From Planococcaceae bacterium Storch 2/2-2 (GTDB lineage: Bacteria; Bacillota; Bacilli; Bacillales_A; Planococcaceae): DNA of 64,000 nt. Location: NCBI GenBank assembly GCA_009740415.1, contig WOYE01000009.1, positions 620,001-684,000 on the forward strand. Direction: 5' to 3'. A program made the position numbers and the translations under genes. Under the pieces are notes generated by a model. That model saw only the letters and a list, made by a program, of their open reading frames with translations. It did not search any database and had not been told where the DNA came from. Below, one piece after another: positions 41,525-49,376 of this stretch (position 1 is its first letter; every line of letters starts with the position of its first letter).

Positions 41525-41554
41525 AGACCATCTCGCGTGCGAGGTGGTCTTTTT
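41525..41554 (+). terminator. Terminator downstream of parC / leader of the NMO gene
   Basis: ACCATCTCGC / GCGAGGTGGT with T5. It may end the parEC transcript or act as a leader terminator for the gene at 41667; a TATATT -10-like box lies between parC and the hairpin. Confidence 0.65.
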
Positions 41555-41666
41555 GTCGTTTCCACTCCACGCCCATTCTTCGGTAAGGGGAGAAGAGAGA
41601 AGGGGGGAAGCGGGGACGTTTCGTTTCACGCGTGCCGGGTACATGGCAGAAAAGGGGGAATGCTGT

Positions 41667-42659
41667 ATGATCGTACAACACGTACTCGCACCGATGGCAG
41701 GGATTAGTACACCTGAGCTCGTCGCGGCCGTCTGTGAAGAAGGATGGCTCGGGTCGTTCGGGGCGGGGTATTTGTCAAAAGAAGCGACGGAAGAAGCGAT
41801 ACGGCGCATTCAATCGTTAACGAATGCACCGTTTGCTGTCAATCTGTTCGTTCCAGAAGAACGACTAAAACGAGAGCCGTCGCATGAAGAGGAAGCCATC
41901 GCACGGATTCATGCATATGAACGAGCGCTCGGGTTAACGCCGTCTGAGCCGGTATCGTTTCAGTCCGCTTACGAACGGCAACTTGACGTCTGCTTAGAGA
42001 TGCGCGTTCCAGTGATTTCATTTACGTTCGGGGTGCCGGCACTTTCTGTCGTCGAGCGGTTGCACCGGGAAGGGCGGTTCGTCATCGGTACGGCAACGTC
42101 TGTCGAAGAGGCAGTCGCGATCGAACGGCTCGGAATGGATGCGGTCGTTGCGCAAGGGATTGAAGCAGGCGGGCACCGCGGGAGCTTTTTACACGATGCC
42201 CGGTTACCGACGTCGACACTCGTTCGTCTCGTGAAAGAAGCAGTATCGATTCCTGTGATCGCCTCAGGTGGTATTGCGACGCGAGAAGAGGCCGCGCATC
42301 ATTTAACGGAAGCGGACGCGGTCCAAATCGGTTCGGCTTTTTTACGAGCGACGGAAGCGGGAACGTCTCGTGTCCACCGCGAGGCGTTGGCGCAATTAAC
42401 CGAAGGGGGAACGTCACTCACACGAGCGTTTACTGGAAAGTGGGCGCGCGGGGTGACGAACCGGTTCATGGAAGAGATGAAGGAAGCACCGGTTCTTCCA
42501 TATCCGCTCCAACACGTCTTAACGAGCCGCCTCCGACGGGAGAGCACGCAGACAGGATGTGCCGACTACGTCTCACTTTGGGCAGGGACGAAGGCGCATG
42601 AAAGCGTCGCTACAGACGCCCGCCAGATCGCCCGCTCGTTTCAACGAGGAGAGCATTAA
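41667..42659 (+). CDS. Nitronate monooxygenase (2-nitropropane dioxygenase) family flavoprotein
   Basis: A 330-residue TIM-barrel FMN enzyme. Visible: the N-terminal LAPMAGISTPELVAAV, FAVNLFVPEE, FTFGVPALSVVERLHREG, AQGIEAGGHRG (with the conserved His near the flavin), IPVIASGGIATREEAAHHL, and ADAVQIGSAFLRATEA (phosphate-binding loop). Such enzymes oxidise alkyl nitronates; related FabK-like enoyl reductases share the fold, so the reaction is not certain. The ATG at 41667 follows AAAGGGGG. The longer frame from 41514 runs through the upstream hairpin and is rejected. Confidence 0.85.
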   Translation: MIVQHVLAPMAGISTPELVAAVCEEGWLGSFGAGYLSKEATEEAIRRIQSLTNAPFAVNLFVPEERLKREPSHEEEAIARIHAYERALGLTPSEPVSFQSAYERQLDVCLEMRVPVISFTFGVPALSVVERLHREGRFVIGTATSVEEAVAIERLGMDAVVAQGIEAGGHRGSFLHDARLPTSTLVRLVKEAVSIPVIASGGIATREEAAHHLTEADAVQIGSAFLRATEAGTSRVHREALAQLTEGGTSLTRAFTGKWARGVTNRFMEEMKEAPVLPYPLQHVLTSRLRRESTQTGCADYVSLWAGTKAHESVATDARQIARSFQRGEH

Positions 42660-42697
42660 AAAACGACCGACTCCATGACGTGGGGTCGGTCGTTTTC
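42659..42697. terminator. Bidirectional terminator between convergent genes
   Basis: AAAACGACCGAC / GTCGGTCGTTTT is a 12-bp stem between the NMO gene and the minus-strand membrane protein gene. Confidence 0.85.
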
Positions 42698-42704
42698 TGT
42701 TTCG

Positions 42705-43370
42705 TTATTTTTTCTTCGCATCGAGCAATAAGTCGGAATCGTAAATGCTGTAGTCGCTTCGGTAAATGAACAACAGCTTTCCGTCGATGATGAGGGATGT
42801 TGATTTTTCAATTTCCGTTTCTTTGAAGACGACTTTGTCACCGGCGAATGTCGCGATCGGCTTGCCGCTTTGCGAGCGAATTAAAATGACTTTTTTCTTT
42901 CCTTGGAACCGGTTTTGCATGTCATTGACGAATTTATTAATGAACGGGACGGTCCGGTTCGTACTGTCGATCGTCACGTTTTTACTATAGTCATCTAAGA
43001 CGTTATCGAGTCCTTTTTCGTAGGCGATGAGGCTCGAACCGACGTGGAGGGCTTCTTTGCCACCAACTGTGAGTTGCAACACTTGCGACTTTTTAATTTC
43101 GTCGCCTTCTTCGTTGTACAGAGCGAACTGTTTGTCGGCGTTAATTTTCACACTAGACCCTTCGAGGCGGTCGAGCGCCTGGCCGTCGTCATCGTACGTT
43201 TGGATGACCGTTTCGATCCCTTTGAAGTTTTCTTGCACCGATTTGGCGAAGAATGATAAGTTTTTAAAGTTCATAATGAGTACGATGAGTAAAATGAGTA
43301 GCACGATCGATAAAATGGCAATCGTCCATCCTTTAATTTTCCCGCCGATCGATTTTCCTTTGTCTGACAT
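42705..43370 (-). CDS. Single-pass membrane protein of unknown function (DUF5052-like)
   Basis: A 221-residue protein with an N-terminal membrane helix (about 15-34, ILSIVLLILLIVLIMNF) and a soluble extracytoplasmic domain of about 185 residues. The order of segments (AKSVQENFKGIETVIQTYDD, LEGSSVKIN, VLQLTVGGKEALHVGSSLIAYE, VPFINKFVNDMQNRFQGKKKVILIRSQ, GKLLFIYRSDYSIYDSDLL) reminds me of the DUF5052 family of Firmicutes, a tentative match. The start at 43370 follows AGGAGAGA. Function unknown. Confidence 0.7.
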   Translation of the reverse strand: MSDKGKSIGGKIKGWTIAILSIVLLILLIVLIMNFKNLSFFAKSVQENFKGIETVIQTYDDDGQALDRLEGSSVKINADKQFALYNEEGDEIKKSQVLQLTVGGKEALHVGSSLIAYEKGLDNVLDDYSKNVTIDSTNRTVPFINKFVNDMQNRFQGKKKVILIRSQSGKPIATFAGDKVVFKETEIEKSTSLIIDGKLLFIYRSDYSIYDSDLLLDAKKK

Positions 43371-43435
43371 ATGATCTCTCCTTTAGTAGACGCATCACGC
43401 ATCTCTTCGTATTGTCTGTCGTTTGCTCGGTTCCG

Positions 43436-43633
43436 TCAAGACGATTGTTTTTTCTGCTTTCGGTAGTCGATGATGGAAAAGAGAGCAAATAGGAGCGTGA
43501 AGTCCGCCACCGCAAGCAACACGTTGCGCCAACCTTTTGAAACGACCGCATCGAGATCGTAAAAGATGTGAAAACAAACGAGGGCAAGAGAGAGGAGGAC
43601 GATCGTCCATCGTCCGAAGCTCCATTTCGGCAT
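43436..43633 (-). CDS. Small two-helix membrane protein
   Basis: A 65-residue protein with hydrophobic helices at about 9-25 and 36-54 and a basic C-terminus (YRKQKKQSS). Several overlapping frames exist here; this one is preferred because AGGTGG precedes the ATG and the amino-acid pattern is membrane-like. It lies upstream of the DUF5052-like gene on the same strand, with 65 bases between. No family recognised. Confidence 0.6.
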   Translation of the reverse strand: MPKWSFGRWTIVLLSLALVCFHIFYDLDAVVSKGWRNVLLAVADFTLLFALFSIIDYRKQKKQSS

Positions 43634-43951
43634 GACACCACCTACTTTCTTCTTAAAGTATGAAGAATGTGCGATAATTTGTCAATGATTGGGAGCCAAT
43701 CGCAAACATTCTAAACTATATATTAAAATAGTAAATAAAATGTGAAAATGCGATTTTTCCCGAGGGTGAGAGTCGAAAAACGACCTTTTCCTATGAAAAT
43801 AGATTCTTCTACAATAGTAAAATGAATGGAATGGAACCGAACGTTTCTCGCTAACGAACGAGTGAGCAGTTTAAGGATTCGTACCATTTCAACTCCGTAC
43901 GGTAGGGAAGAAAGAGGCGGAGGGGGAAGCGGAAGGGAGGAGGTGTTCGAT
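43634..43951. other. Intergenic stretch without supported gene
   Basis: An AT-rich left half carries probable promoter sequence for the small membrane protein, and a purine-rich GGAGGGGG-type right half follows. Open frames here lack start signals and protein-like composition. No hairpin other than the adjacent TM2-gene terminator stands out. Confidence 0.5.
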
Positions 43952-43986
43952 AAAAAAAGAAAGCAGCGTGAGCTACTTTCTTTTCG
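43952..43986 (-). terminator. Terminator of the TM2-domain gene
   Basis: On the minus strand AAAGAAAGtAGC / GCTgCTTTCTTT is followed by T7, partly overlapping the end of the gene region. Confidence 0.7.
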
Positions 43987-43991
43987 GTGTT

Positions 43992-44255
43992 TCATCGATT
44001 CATCGTCGGAGCTGGGGGTGGCGTCGGACGACTGCCTTGAATTTGATCGATTTCGTGGTTAATTTGGATGATGCGCGTTTTAATAAAGAAAACGCCAACG
44101 AGTGGAGCAATTCCAAATGTGACAATTGTTAAAAGCCAATACCAAAGAATATATGAGAACTTTTCTTCTAAATACACTTTATGTCCACCGAATCCACCTG
44201 TGAAAAACCAAATGATCAGCGCCATTCCAAAGCTTTTCTTTTCCGTTTTCATCAT
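43992..44255 (-). CDS. TM2-domain membrane protein
   Basis: An 87-residue protein with the TM2 signature: two membrane helices joined by a short loop, with WFFTGGFGGHKVYLEEKF in the first and WYWLLTIVTFGIAPLVGVFF in the second, then a Pro-rich tail (PTPPPAP). TM2 proteins are widespread and mostly uncharacterised. AAAGGAGG precedes ATG-ATG (44255 or 44252). Confidence 0.8.
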   Translation of the reverse strand: MMKTEKKSFGMALIIWFFTGGFGGHKVYLEEKFSYILWYWLLTIVTFGIAPLVGVFFIKTRIIQINHEIDQIQGSRPTPPPAPTMNR

Positions 44256-44419
44256 TCATTCCTCCTTTACGTAGCAATCTCGTATAGTAATTTTCAAAAA
44301 AAGGAAAACATTCCTCTTAAACATCTTATTGGAATGAAAAGGAAATTACAAATGAATCTGTGCATTTTCATTATTCGTAGCGCAAAAAGACGAATCGAAC
44401 GATTGAAGGAGTGGTTCGT

Positions 44420-44808
44420 GTGCGACCGATGATCGATGCGATTGGACTTCACAAAGATGACATGTCGTTAAAAGTCGAAGAACAAGTATTTCACTTTCCA
44501 ACACGCTTTCCGACTTCCAACAAAGGCCGATTCATACGTGACGACTTGTGCTCACTTTATCTTTTTAGCGGTCGTTTATACGACGCGGTAACTTCGAGGT
44601 GAGCTCGTACGAGCAAACGGTTAAGGCGAGTCCGCAAGTCTCGCGCAAGGAGCGGGTGTGGCGCGGAAGCGACTCGTTCATTCGTGTTCGTTCGACACGC
44701 GACCGGCTCGTAACCGAAGCGATCAAAGCGAACAGGAGCGAAACGGCACAAAGGACCGATCGGGTAAAAACTGTGTACGAAAAGACTCCGTTTTATAACT
44801 TCCGATAA
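44420..44808 (+). pseudogene. Possible broken gene of unknown family
   Basis: A frame starting with GTG at 44420 behind GAAGGAG gives about 60 residues and stops at 44602. A second frame becomes open after a TAG at 44566 and continues to 44808 (SSYEQTVKASPQVSRKERVW and onward). A single-base change near 44570-44600 would join them into one product of about 130 residues. Neither half is recognised and no terminator follows, so this could also be non-coding DNA. Confidence 0.3.
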
Positions 44809-44870
44809 TATATATTATGTAAACCTAGAAGTTTCGTTACGTGAAAGACCCCTCTTCTCTTTCGTCGCCT

Positions 44871-44895
44871 TGAAACATTTTAAAAAATGTGCGAC
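44871..44895 (+). promoter_or_regulatory. Candidate ECF-type promoter of the sigma factor operon
   Basis: TGAAAC (44871-44876), 15 bases, then CGAC (44892-44895) resembles the -35/-10 elements used by SigW/SigX-type ECF factors. Its place 41 bases before the sigma gene suggests autoregulation. Confidence 0.5.
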
Positions 44896-44935
44896 TTTTT
44901 GTAACGAGTGGCGTAGATACAGTGAGGAGGTTGCG

Positions 44936-45427
44936 ATGGATACACTTGAAACGGCATTTCAACAATTAGCACCTGACGTGCTGCGTTACATTACAAGTAT
45001 CGTCAAACATGAACATCAAGCGGAAGATCTGTTGCAGGAGACGTTTTACAAAGCGTACGTGGCGCTCGATACGTACGACGACGATTATTCGTTTCGCCCG
45101 TGGTTGTTCACCATTGCGAAAAACACGTGTATGGACTATTTTCGTAGCCACCGTCGCTCATTGACGAACACGCCTCTCGCATTCGATTGGAACGATGTGA
45201 AGGACACGATGGACTTGGAACGGGACGTCGTTACGAATGAAACGTTACGAGACGTCTACGACTTGTTGAACCGCCTCCCGCCTCAGCCGCGCCAAGCTTT
45301 TATTTTCAAAGTCATTTACGGCTTATCGTATGACGATTGCCAACTCATTTTAAAACGGTCCCCCTCCGCTGTAAAAAGCGATGTGTACCGCATTCGAACG
45401 ATGATCAAACAACGGATAGAAAGGTGA
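44936..45427 (+). CDS. ECF-type RNA polymerase sigma factor
   Basis: A 163-residue sigma-70-family factor with only regions 2 and 4. Region 2: LRYITSIVKHEHQAEDLLQETFYKAY and RPWLFTIAKNTCMDYFR (about residues 15-80). Region 4: LNRLPPQPRQAFIFKVIYGLSYDDCQLIL ... SAVKSDVYRIRTMI, an HTH at about 108-160. The start at 44936 follows GAGGAGG; the earlier in-frame start at 44870 overlaps the promoter. The anti-sigma gene starts four bases after its stop, so the two are one operon. Confidence 0.9.
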   Translation: MDTLETAFQQLAPDVLRYITSIVKHEHQAEDLLQETFYKAYVALDTYDDDYSFRPWLFTIAKNTCMDYFRSHRRSLTNTPLAFDWNDVKDTMDLERDVVTNETLRDVYDLLNRLPPQPRQAFIFKVIYGLSYDDCQLILKRSPSAVKSDVYRIRTMIKQRIER

Positions 45428-45431
45428 TTGC

Positions 45432-46265
45432 ATGAATGAACAACAGACGAATCAACTCATATTACGCGCGAAAAGCCGGGCCCGTTGGCAAACGATTTTT
45501 CTTTCGTTGCTTTTGCTGTTTGGCATAGGCCCTCTCCTCTACCTCGCTTCGTTGACGTTTTACACCGTAACCGACCGAGCGAACGACTCGATCGAGTTAA
45601 TCGAAGCATTGTACGAAGTGACCGACCCGATGCTTCGCGTAGACGAACGCCGTGTTGAAGCGACGTTAACCCCTTTCTTTCATTTGACGATCCGCGCCCC
45701 GCTTGCGATGGAAGGATGGGACGGCTTCTATGAAGTCGGAACAGACGTGACGGACATTCAATTCGGCAAACGGATGAGTACGATGACCGATTGGTCGATC
45801 CCGCGCCCTGTCGGAAACGACACCGACGAAGAAGAAACTCTCTCGTACGAACAACAAGTCGGACATTTTGCGCCAAATGACCGCCTCCACGCCTTCGTAA
45901 CGTTCGCACAACCCGTCCGCTACGAACACCTTCAAGAAGCGATCGGAGACGACGTACGGACGACGTGGCTCGCTGTAGAAACGAAAGAGACCGGTGACGT
46001 CACAACGATCGGATTTCCGACGAACGACGAGCACCCTGTCGAACGGTTCAAAAAACGGTTGGCGTTCATCGCCGAGCACGAAGAAGAAGCATCGGAACGG
46101 ACGTGGCCTTACGACGTCCGAGCGAACGAACGACTCGCTGATCTCGCTGACGAACCGTTATCGATTCAAGGAGCGAGCGTCCTCGTTACGAAAGAAACAC
46201 TCGATGCGTACTACAATGACGGAACGTGGGAAAACGTCACGCTTCTCTACCCGGTCGCCCGATAA
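45432..46265 (+). CDS. Membrane-bound anti-sigma factor (sigma-regulator type)
   Basis: A 277-residue protein with a cytoplasmic N-terminus of about 25 residues (MNEQQTNQLILRAKSRARWQ), one membrane helix (about 20-42) and a long extracellular part. The layout matches proteins with Sigma_reg_N and Sigma_reg_C domains found next to ECF sigma genes in Bacilli; the C-terminal domain ends VLVTKETLDAYYNDG. It probably holds the sigma factor inactive until an envelope signal. Gene order and four-base spacing support this more than any one motif. Confidence 0.75.
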   Translation: MNEQQTNQLILRAKSRARWQTIFLSLLLLFGIGPLLYLASLTFYTVTDRANDSIELIEALYEVTDPMLRVDERRVEATLTPFFHLTIRAPLAMEGWDGFYEVGTDVTDIQFGKRMSTMTDWSIPRPVGNDTDEEETLSYEQQVGHFAPNDRLHAFVTFAQPVRYEHLQEAIGDDVRTTWLAVETKETGDVTTIGFPTNDEHPVERFKKRLAFIAEHEEEASERTWPYDVRANERLADLADEPLSIQGASVLVTKETLDAYYNDGTWENVTLLYPVAR

Positions 46266-46285
46266 CAACAGAAAGGAGAATGACG

Positions 46286-46552
46286 ATGAACGAATGGCTC
46301 TACCGAAGCAGCATCGCTTCGATGTTACTTAGTTTGTTTTTACTCGCCTGGATCAACGCGAGCTTATTGTTAAACGTCACACTCGGATGGGCACTTCCAT
46401 TTTTCTTCGTAAGTGCGATCCTTGCGATCATCGGCCTGTTTTCAAAAGAAAGCCGTCGCTTTGCCATATGGAGTCTTCTATTACTGGTGAGCGAAGGGCT
46501 GTTTATCGCATGCAGTATCTTTCTATTGCTCCTCTTTAACGACCGCCCCTAA
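46286..46552 (+). CDS. Membrane protein, third gene of the sigma factor operon
   Basis: An 88-residue protein with three hydrophobic helices (about 9-30, 33-52 and 60-83) and short loops. AAAGGAG precedes the ATG at 46286, 20 bases after the anti-sigma stop, and a terminator follows the gene, so it belongs to the sigma/anti-sigma transcript. It may assist signal sensing or be an effector. No family recognised. Confidence 0.65.
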   Translation: MNEWLYRSSIASMLLSLFLLAWINASLLLNVTLGWALPFFFVSAILAIIGLFSKESRRFAIWSLLLLVSEGLFIACSIFLLLLFNDRP

Positions 46553-46557
46553 CTCGC

Positions 46558-46602
46558 AAAACGCCCCGCTCCTTTCCGTAACGAAAGAGGCGGGGCATTT
46601 TT
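46558..46602. terminator. Terminator of the sigma factor operon
   Basis: A GC-rich stem GCCCCGCt ... GGCGGGGC is followed by T5. It lies between the sigma operon (plus) and the gene at 46644 (minus). Confidence 0.85.
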
Positions 46603-46643
46603 ACTTTATGAATGCACGAATTCCTCTGTCGTGCTAGGTCCAC

Positions 46644-46985
46644 TCATTTTTTATTCAACAATACGACCGGCGAGTAAGGCGCGTTCGGTCGTTTCGTCTC
46701 ATTCACAAAAAAACAGTTCGAATTGACCTCGCCATATTGCATCGTGTACGGCATTTCCAACGCTTCAAACGTTGTCGCTTCATCCTCACTCACTTGAAGG
46801 ACGAACGCTTGGTAACCTTCTCCATCGGATGACGTAAAATCTTGTTCGGCCGCCCCTTCTTGTAGCGCCTCATCGATCATGTCTCGCAATGCCAAAAGAG
46901 CTTTCTTGTTTCCGACAATAAACGATTCATGATGCGGCATATACGGAGCATATACGTGAAGGTAGTTCTCCTCTTTCCAATTCAA
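46644..46985 (-). CDS. Protein of unknown function
   Basis: A 113-residue soluble protein (NWKEENYLHVYAPYMPHHES...) with a helix IVGNKKALLALRDMIDEALQ and a closing strand VNSNCFFVNETKRP. I prefer the TTG at 46985, eight bases after AAAAGGGGTG; the longer frame to 47078 lacks a ribosome binding site and overlaps the neighbouring gene. Size and composition resemble small immunity-type or unassigned cytoplasmic proteins, but nothing specific can be said. Confidence 0.6.
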   Translation of the reverse strand: MNWKEENYLHVYAPYMPHHESFIVGNKKALLALRDMIDEALQEGAAEQDFTSSDGEGYQAFVLQVSEDEATTFEALEMPYTMQYGEVNSNCFFVNETKRPNAPYSPVVLLNKK

Positions 46986-47062
46986 TCCGATCACCCCTTT
47001 TCTATAAACGTTATGAGTTTCTCTTTTATCCTTCGAATTGTCAATCCACTCTGAACAACCGC

Positions 47063-47905
47063 TCATGACTGGAGCCACTGTTCCATTTCATCGAGGCGGG
47101 CGTCGGCGTGGCGAAGCCCTAACTTGTAATTGCGAAGCATTTGAGTCGTGTCACTTTCAAAACTCGAGAGCGCATGACTCGGACGAAAGACGAACGCTTC
47201 ACCGTCCCGCTCCATTCGGTCGATCGCATCCATCGTCGCATTGTACGTCGCCGCTCGCGTATCGAGACGCTCTGCAATGCGAGGATATTTCGAACGCAAG
47301 ACGAACGAAGCGACTTTGTTCGAAAGGTCCGTCTCTTTCCGATACCCTTTTGGACGGGTTAACACGATGACGTGTTTCGCAAACCCTTTCTCTTTTGCGC
47401 GTTCGATCGGAACCGAATCGGCCAACCCTCCGTCGTAATAGACACCGCCGTGAATCGTGCGCTCCGGAAAGACGAGCGGAATCGCACACGTCGCCTGCAA
47501 CCAATCGCACGACTCGTTCATCGTCAACCCATCGACAAACTCAACCGCTCCTGTCGTCGCATTCGTCACAGCGAACTCCAACGTCCCAGGAAACGCGCGA
47601 AACGTCTCCCAATCGAACGGATCGAGCACGTTCGGAATTTCCCGATACGCAAAATCGATCCCGAAATAACTCCGCTCGGTGAAAAAATGCCGCACGCCCA
47701 TATAGCGCGGATCGTTCCGATAGTTTCGAAACACACGCAACGTCCGCTCCGGCTGCTGCGACACGTACGAACATGCACTGAGCGCCCCGGCCGACACACC
47801 GACGATGTACGGAAACATCCACTCCCGCTCCAACAACCGATCCAACACGCCCGCCGTATACAACGACCGAAACGTCCCACCTTCTAACACCAAACTCGCC
47901 TTCAT
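47063..47905 (-). CDS. Patatin-like phospholipase family protein
   Basis: A 280-residue patatin-fold hydrolase. The oxyanion-hole segment LEGGTFRSLYTAGVLD is at the N-terminus (residues 6-21), the nucleophile elbow G-V-S-A-G at about 38-42, and the catalytic Asp in YYDGGLADS near 156. So the Ser-Asp dyad is intact. Such stand-alone proteins occur in most Bacilli chromosomes (RssA/YqhO-like) and probably act on lipids inside the cell. The start at 47905 follows GGAGGGTG. No nucleotide cyclase gene is nearby, so a CBASS effector role is unlikely. Confidence 0.85.
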   Translation of the reverse strand: MKASLVLEGGTFRSLYTAGVLDRLLEREWMFPYIVGVSAGALSACSYVSQQPERTLRVFRNYRNDPRYMGVRHFFTERSYFGIDFAYREIPNVLDPFDWETFRAFPGTLEFAVTNATTGAVEFVDGLTMNESCDWLQATCAIPLVFPERTIHGGVYYDGGLADSVPIERAKEKGFAKHVIVLTRPKGYRKETDLSNKVASFVLRSKYPRIAERLDTRAATYNATMDAIDRMERDGEAFVFRPSHALSSFESDTTQMLRNYKLGLRHADARLDEMEQWLQS

Positions 47906-47989
47906 CGAACACCCTCCATTCATTATGTAGAAAAGAATACCATATTCTTCTTTCCTACATACGAAAAATGACTCGTCGGCCCACGCATC

Positions 47990-48024
47990 AAAACGACTCC
48001 TCTGTTTCGATGAGGAGTCGTTGC
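47990..48024 (-). terminator. Terminator of the dGTPase-FRG operon
   Basis: AACGACTCCTC / GAGGAGTCGTT with TTTT on the minus strand, directly after the FRG gene. Confidence 0.75.
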
Positions 48025-48026
48025 AT

Positions 48027-49376
48027 TTAGCCGTATCGCAAAGCGGTATGTTGCGCGATTTTATCCAATTCAGGATAAACCGTCGTTCGGTTAATGCCGA
48101 GATGTTCCAACTGTTGCAAAATGCTTCTTTTACTTTGAGACGGGATGACGAAACGAACAGTTTTCTGGTCCCGTGCGTGTAAGAAACGCTCAGACCATTC
48201 GATGGCAACACGAGGAGAAACGAGACCGTAAGCGATAAAAGCTCCTTGCTGGCGAATGATCCGTTCATTCGTCTGTCTCGGTTGCACCGGTGCGATGGCA
48301 AACATATCGAATGGATGAATCTCCCCTAAGTAAATACCGTGTTCTTTTTCGACTTCATTGTTCAACTTTTTGACAATCCGCTTCTCATTAAATGTTTGAA
48401 TGAGCAATTGTAGCTTTTCATCAAGCTCATGTTCCGTAGCATGAGGCGACATTTTCAACTGTTGAATCGATTGCTCACCGAATTGTTTTAAGATGTGAAG
48501 GGCCTCATGAGCCAACTCAAGCTTTTCGACCGGACTTAACATACTAAGGGCTAATAAAATTTCAATTGTATCGCTATCAAAAGACTTCATCCATTCGGTT
48601 GGGATTTCTAAAAAGAGCAACTCACCGTCTTTCGTATGCATCGATTCATCCTCGACCGCAAAATAAAGAGCGATCAACGGGCTCGATGAAATATCGAGCA
48701 ATCGCGTCGGTAAACCGTAATGTTGCATCGTCGTTGTAAGTTCAAGACGACCTGCCCCTTTAATAAACTGTGCCGCATTTCTTATTTGAATGTCACGGTG
48801 CATCCGATGCTCATTTTCTAAATGATTTTTATTGCGAAACACATTCGGCGCTAGTAAGTAATTGACATCGGCGTGCCCTCGATAAAACAGAGATGGGCGC
48901 GGCGGGCTCGTCTCTTTCGACCACTCACTGCTTCTTTGATAAGGAGCGTACCGCCTCTCTAACATTACGCGTTGAATCGAACGCATCGTTTGGATAAATG
49001 ACGATGGAATCGTCTCGTAAAAATCGTAAGAAGATGACAATTGATCTTTCTGTTTGAAAATCGAGTCAATTTCGTGAACGAACGTTTCAAACAAATCGAT
49101 GAGTTCGTACGTCTCCTTCCATTCTTCTTCGACAACGACTCGCTCCGTTTCATTCTTCTTAATTGCATGTAATACATCCGCGATACCCTCTATCGTTTCA
49201 ATCGTGTACTCCGTTTCATCGTAGGCGTAAAAATAATCACACACTTGCTCAACTCGATAAAAGTGAGGAGTGACAGGTACGTCTTCTTTTGATGACAGAT
49301 CGTCTAATACGTGAGACACACAAACGAAAGACGTTTCATCCAATGCCTCACACAGTTTCTTTTGGTTGCTTGTCAT
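48027..49376 (-). CDS. FRG-domain protein, coupled to a dGTPase
   Basis: A 449-residue protein. The N-terminal 130 residues are helical and unassigned. An FRG domain follows, with LFYRGHADVNYLLAPNVFRN (about 162-181), a long helix with the Glu-rich NEHRMHRDI, MQHYGLPTRLLDISSSPLIALYFAV (about 217-241) and ...ERIIRQQGAFIAYG near 372. The C-terminus holds an HTH-like LGINRTTVYPELDKI. FRG domains occur in toxin-like and phage-defence-associated proteins; the activity is unsettled. Its ATG overlaps the stop of the dGTPase gene by four bases. Somewhat AT-richer than the backbone. Confidence 0.85.
   Translation of the reverse strand: MTSNQKKLCEALDETSFVCVSHVLDDLSSKEDVPVTPHFYRVEQVCDYFYAYDETEYTIETIEGIADVLHAIKKNETERVVVEEEWKETYELIDLFETFVHEIDSIFKQKDQLSSSYDFYETIPSSFIQTMRSIQRVMLERRYAPYQRSSEWSKETSPPRPSLFYRGHADVNYLLAPNVFRNKNHLENEHRMHRDIQIRNAAQFIKGAGRLELTTTMQHYGLPTRLLDISSSPLIALYFAVEDESMHTKDGELLFLEIPTEWMKSFDSDTIEILLALSMLSPVEKLELAHEALHILKQFGEQSIQQLKMSPHATEHELDEKLQLLIQTFNEKRIVKKLNNEVEKEHGIYLGEIHPFDMFAIAPVQPRQTNERIIRQQGAFIAYGLVSPRVAIEWSERFLHARDQKTVRFVIPSQSKRSILQQLEHLGINRTTVYPELDKIAQHTALRYG

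Noticed and set aside
41514-41666. N-terminal extension of the nitronate monooxygenase
   Set aside because: The extension reads through a terminator hairpin and lacks a ribosome binding site; the family N-terminus starts at 41667.
42960-43374. Plus-strand ORFs opposite the DUF5052-like gene
   Set aside because: They are antisense shadows of a well-supported minus-strand coding region.
47063-47905. Patatin-like phospholipase as a CBASS effector
   Set aside because: The catalytic motifs fit, but there is no cyclic-nucleotide synthase or CBASS accessory gene nearby, and the size and type are those of common chromosomal patatin-like proteins.
47906-48301. N-terminal extension of the patatin-like gene to 48301
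   Set aside because: The extension overlaps the FRG gene and a terminator; ATG at 47905 has a strong ribosome binding site and the family N-terminus begins there.
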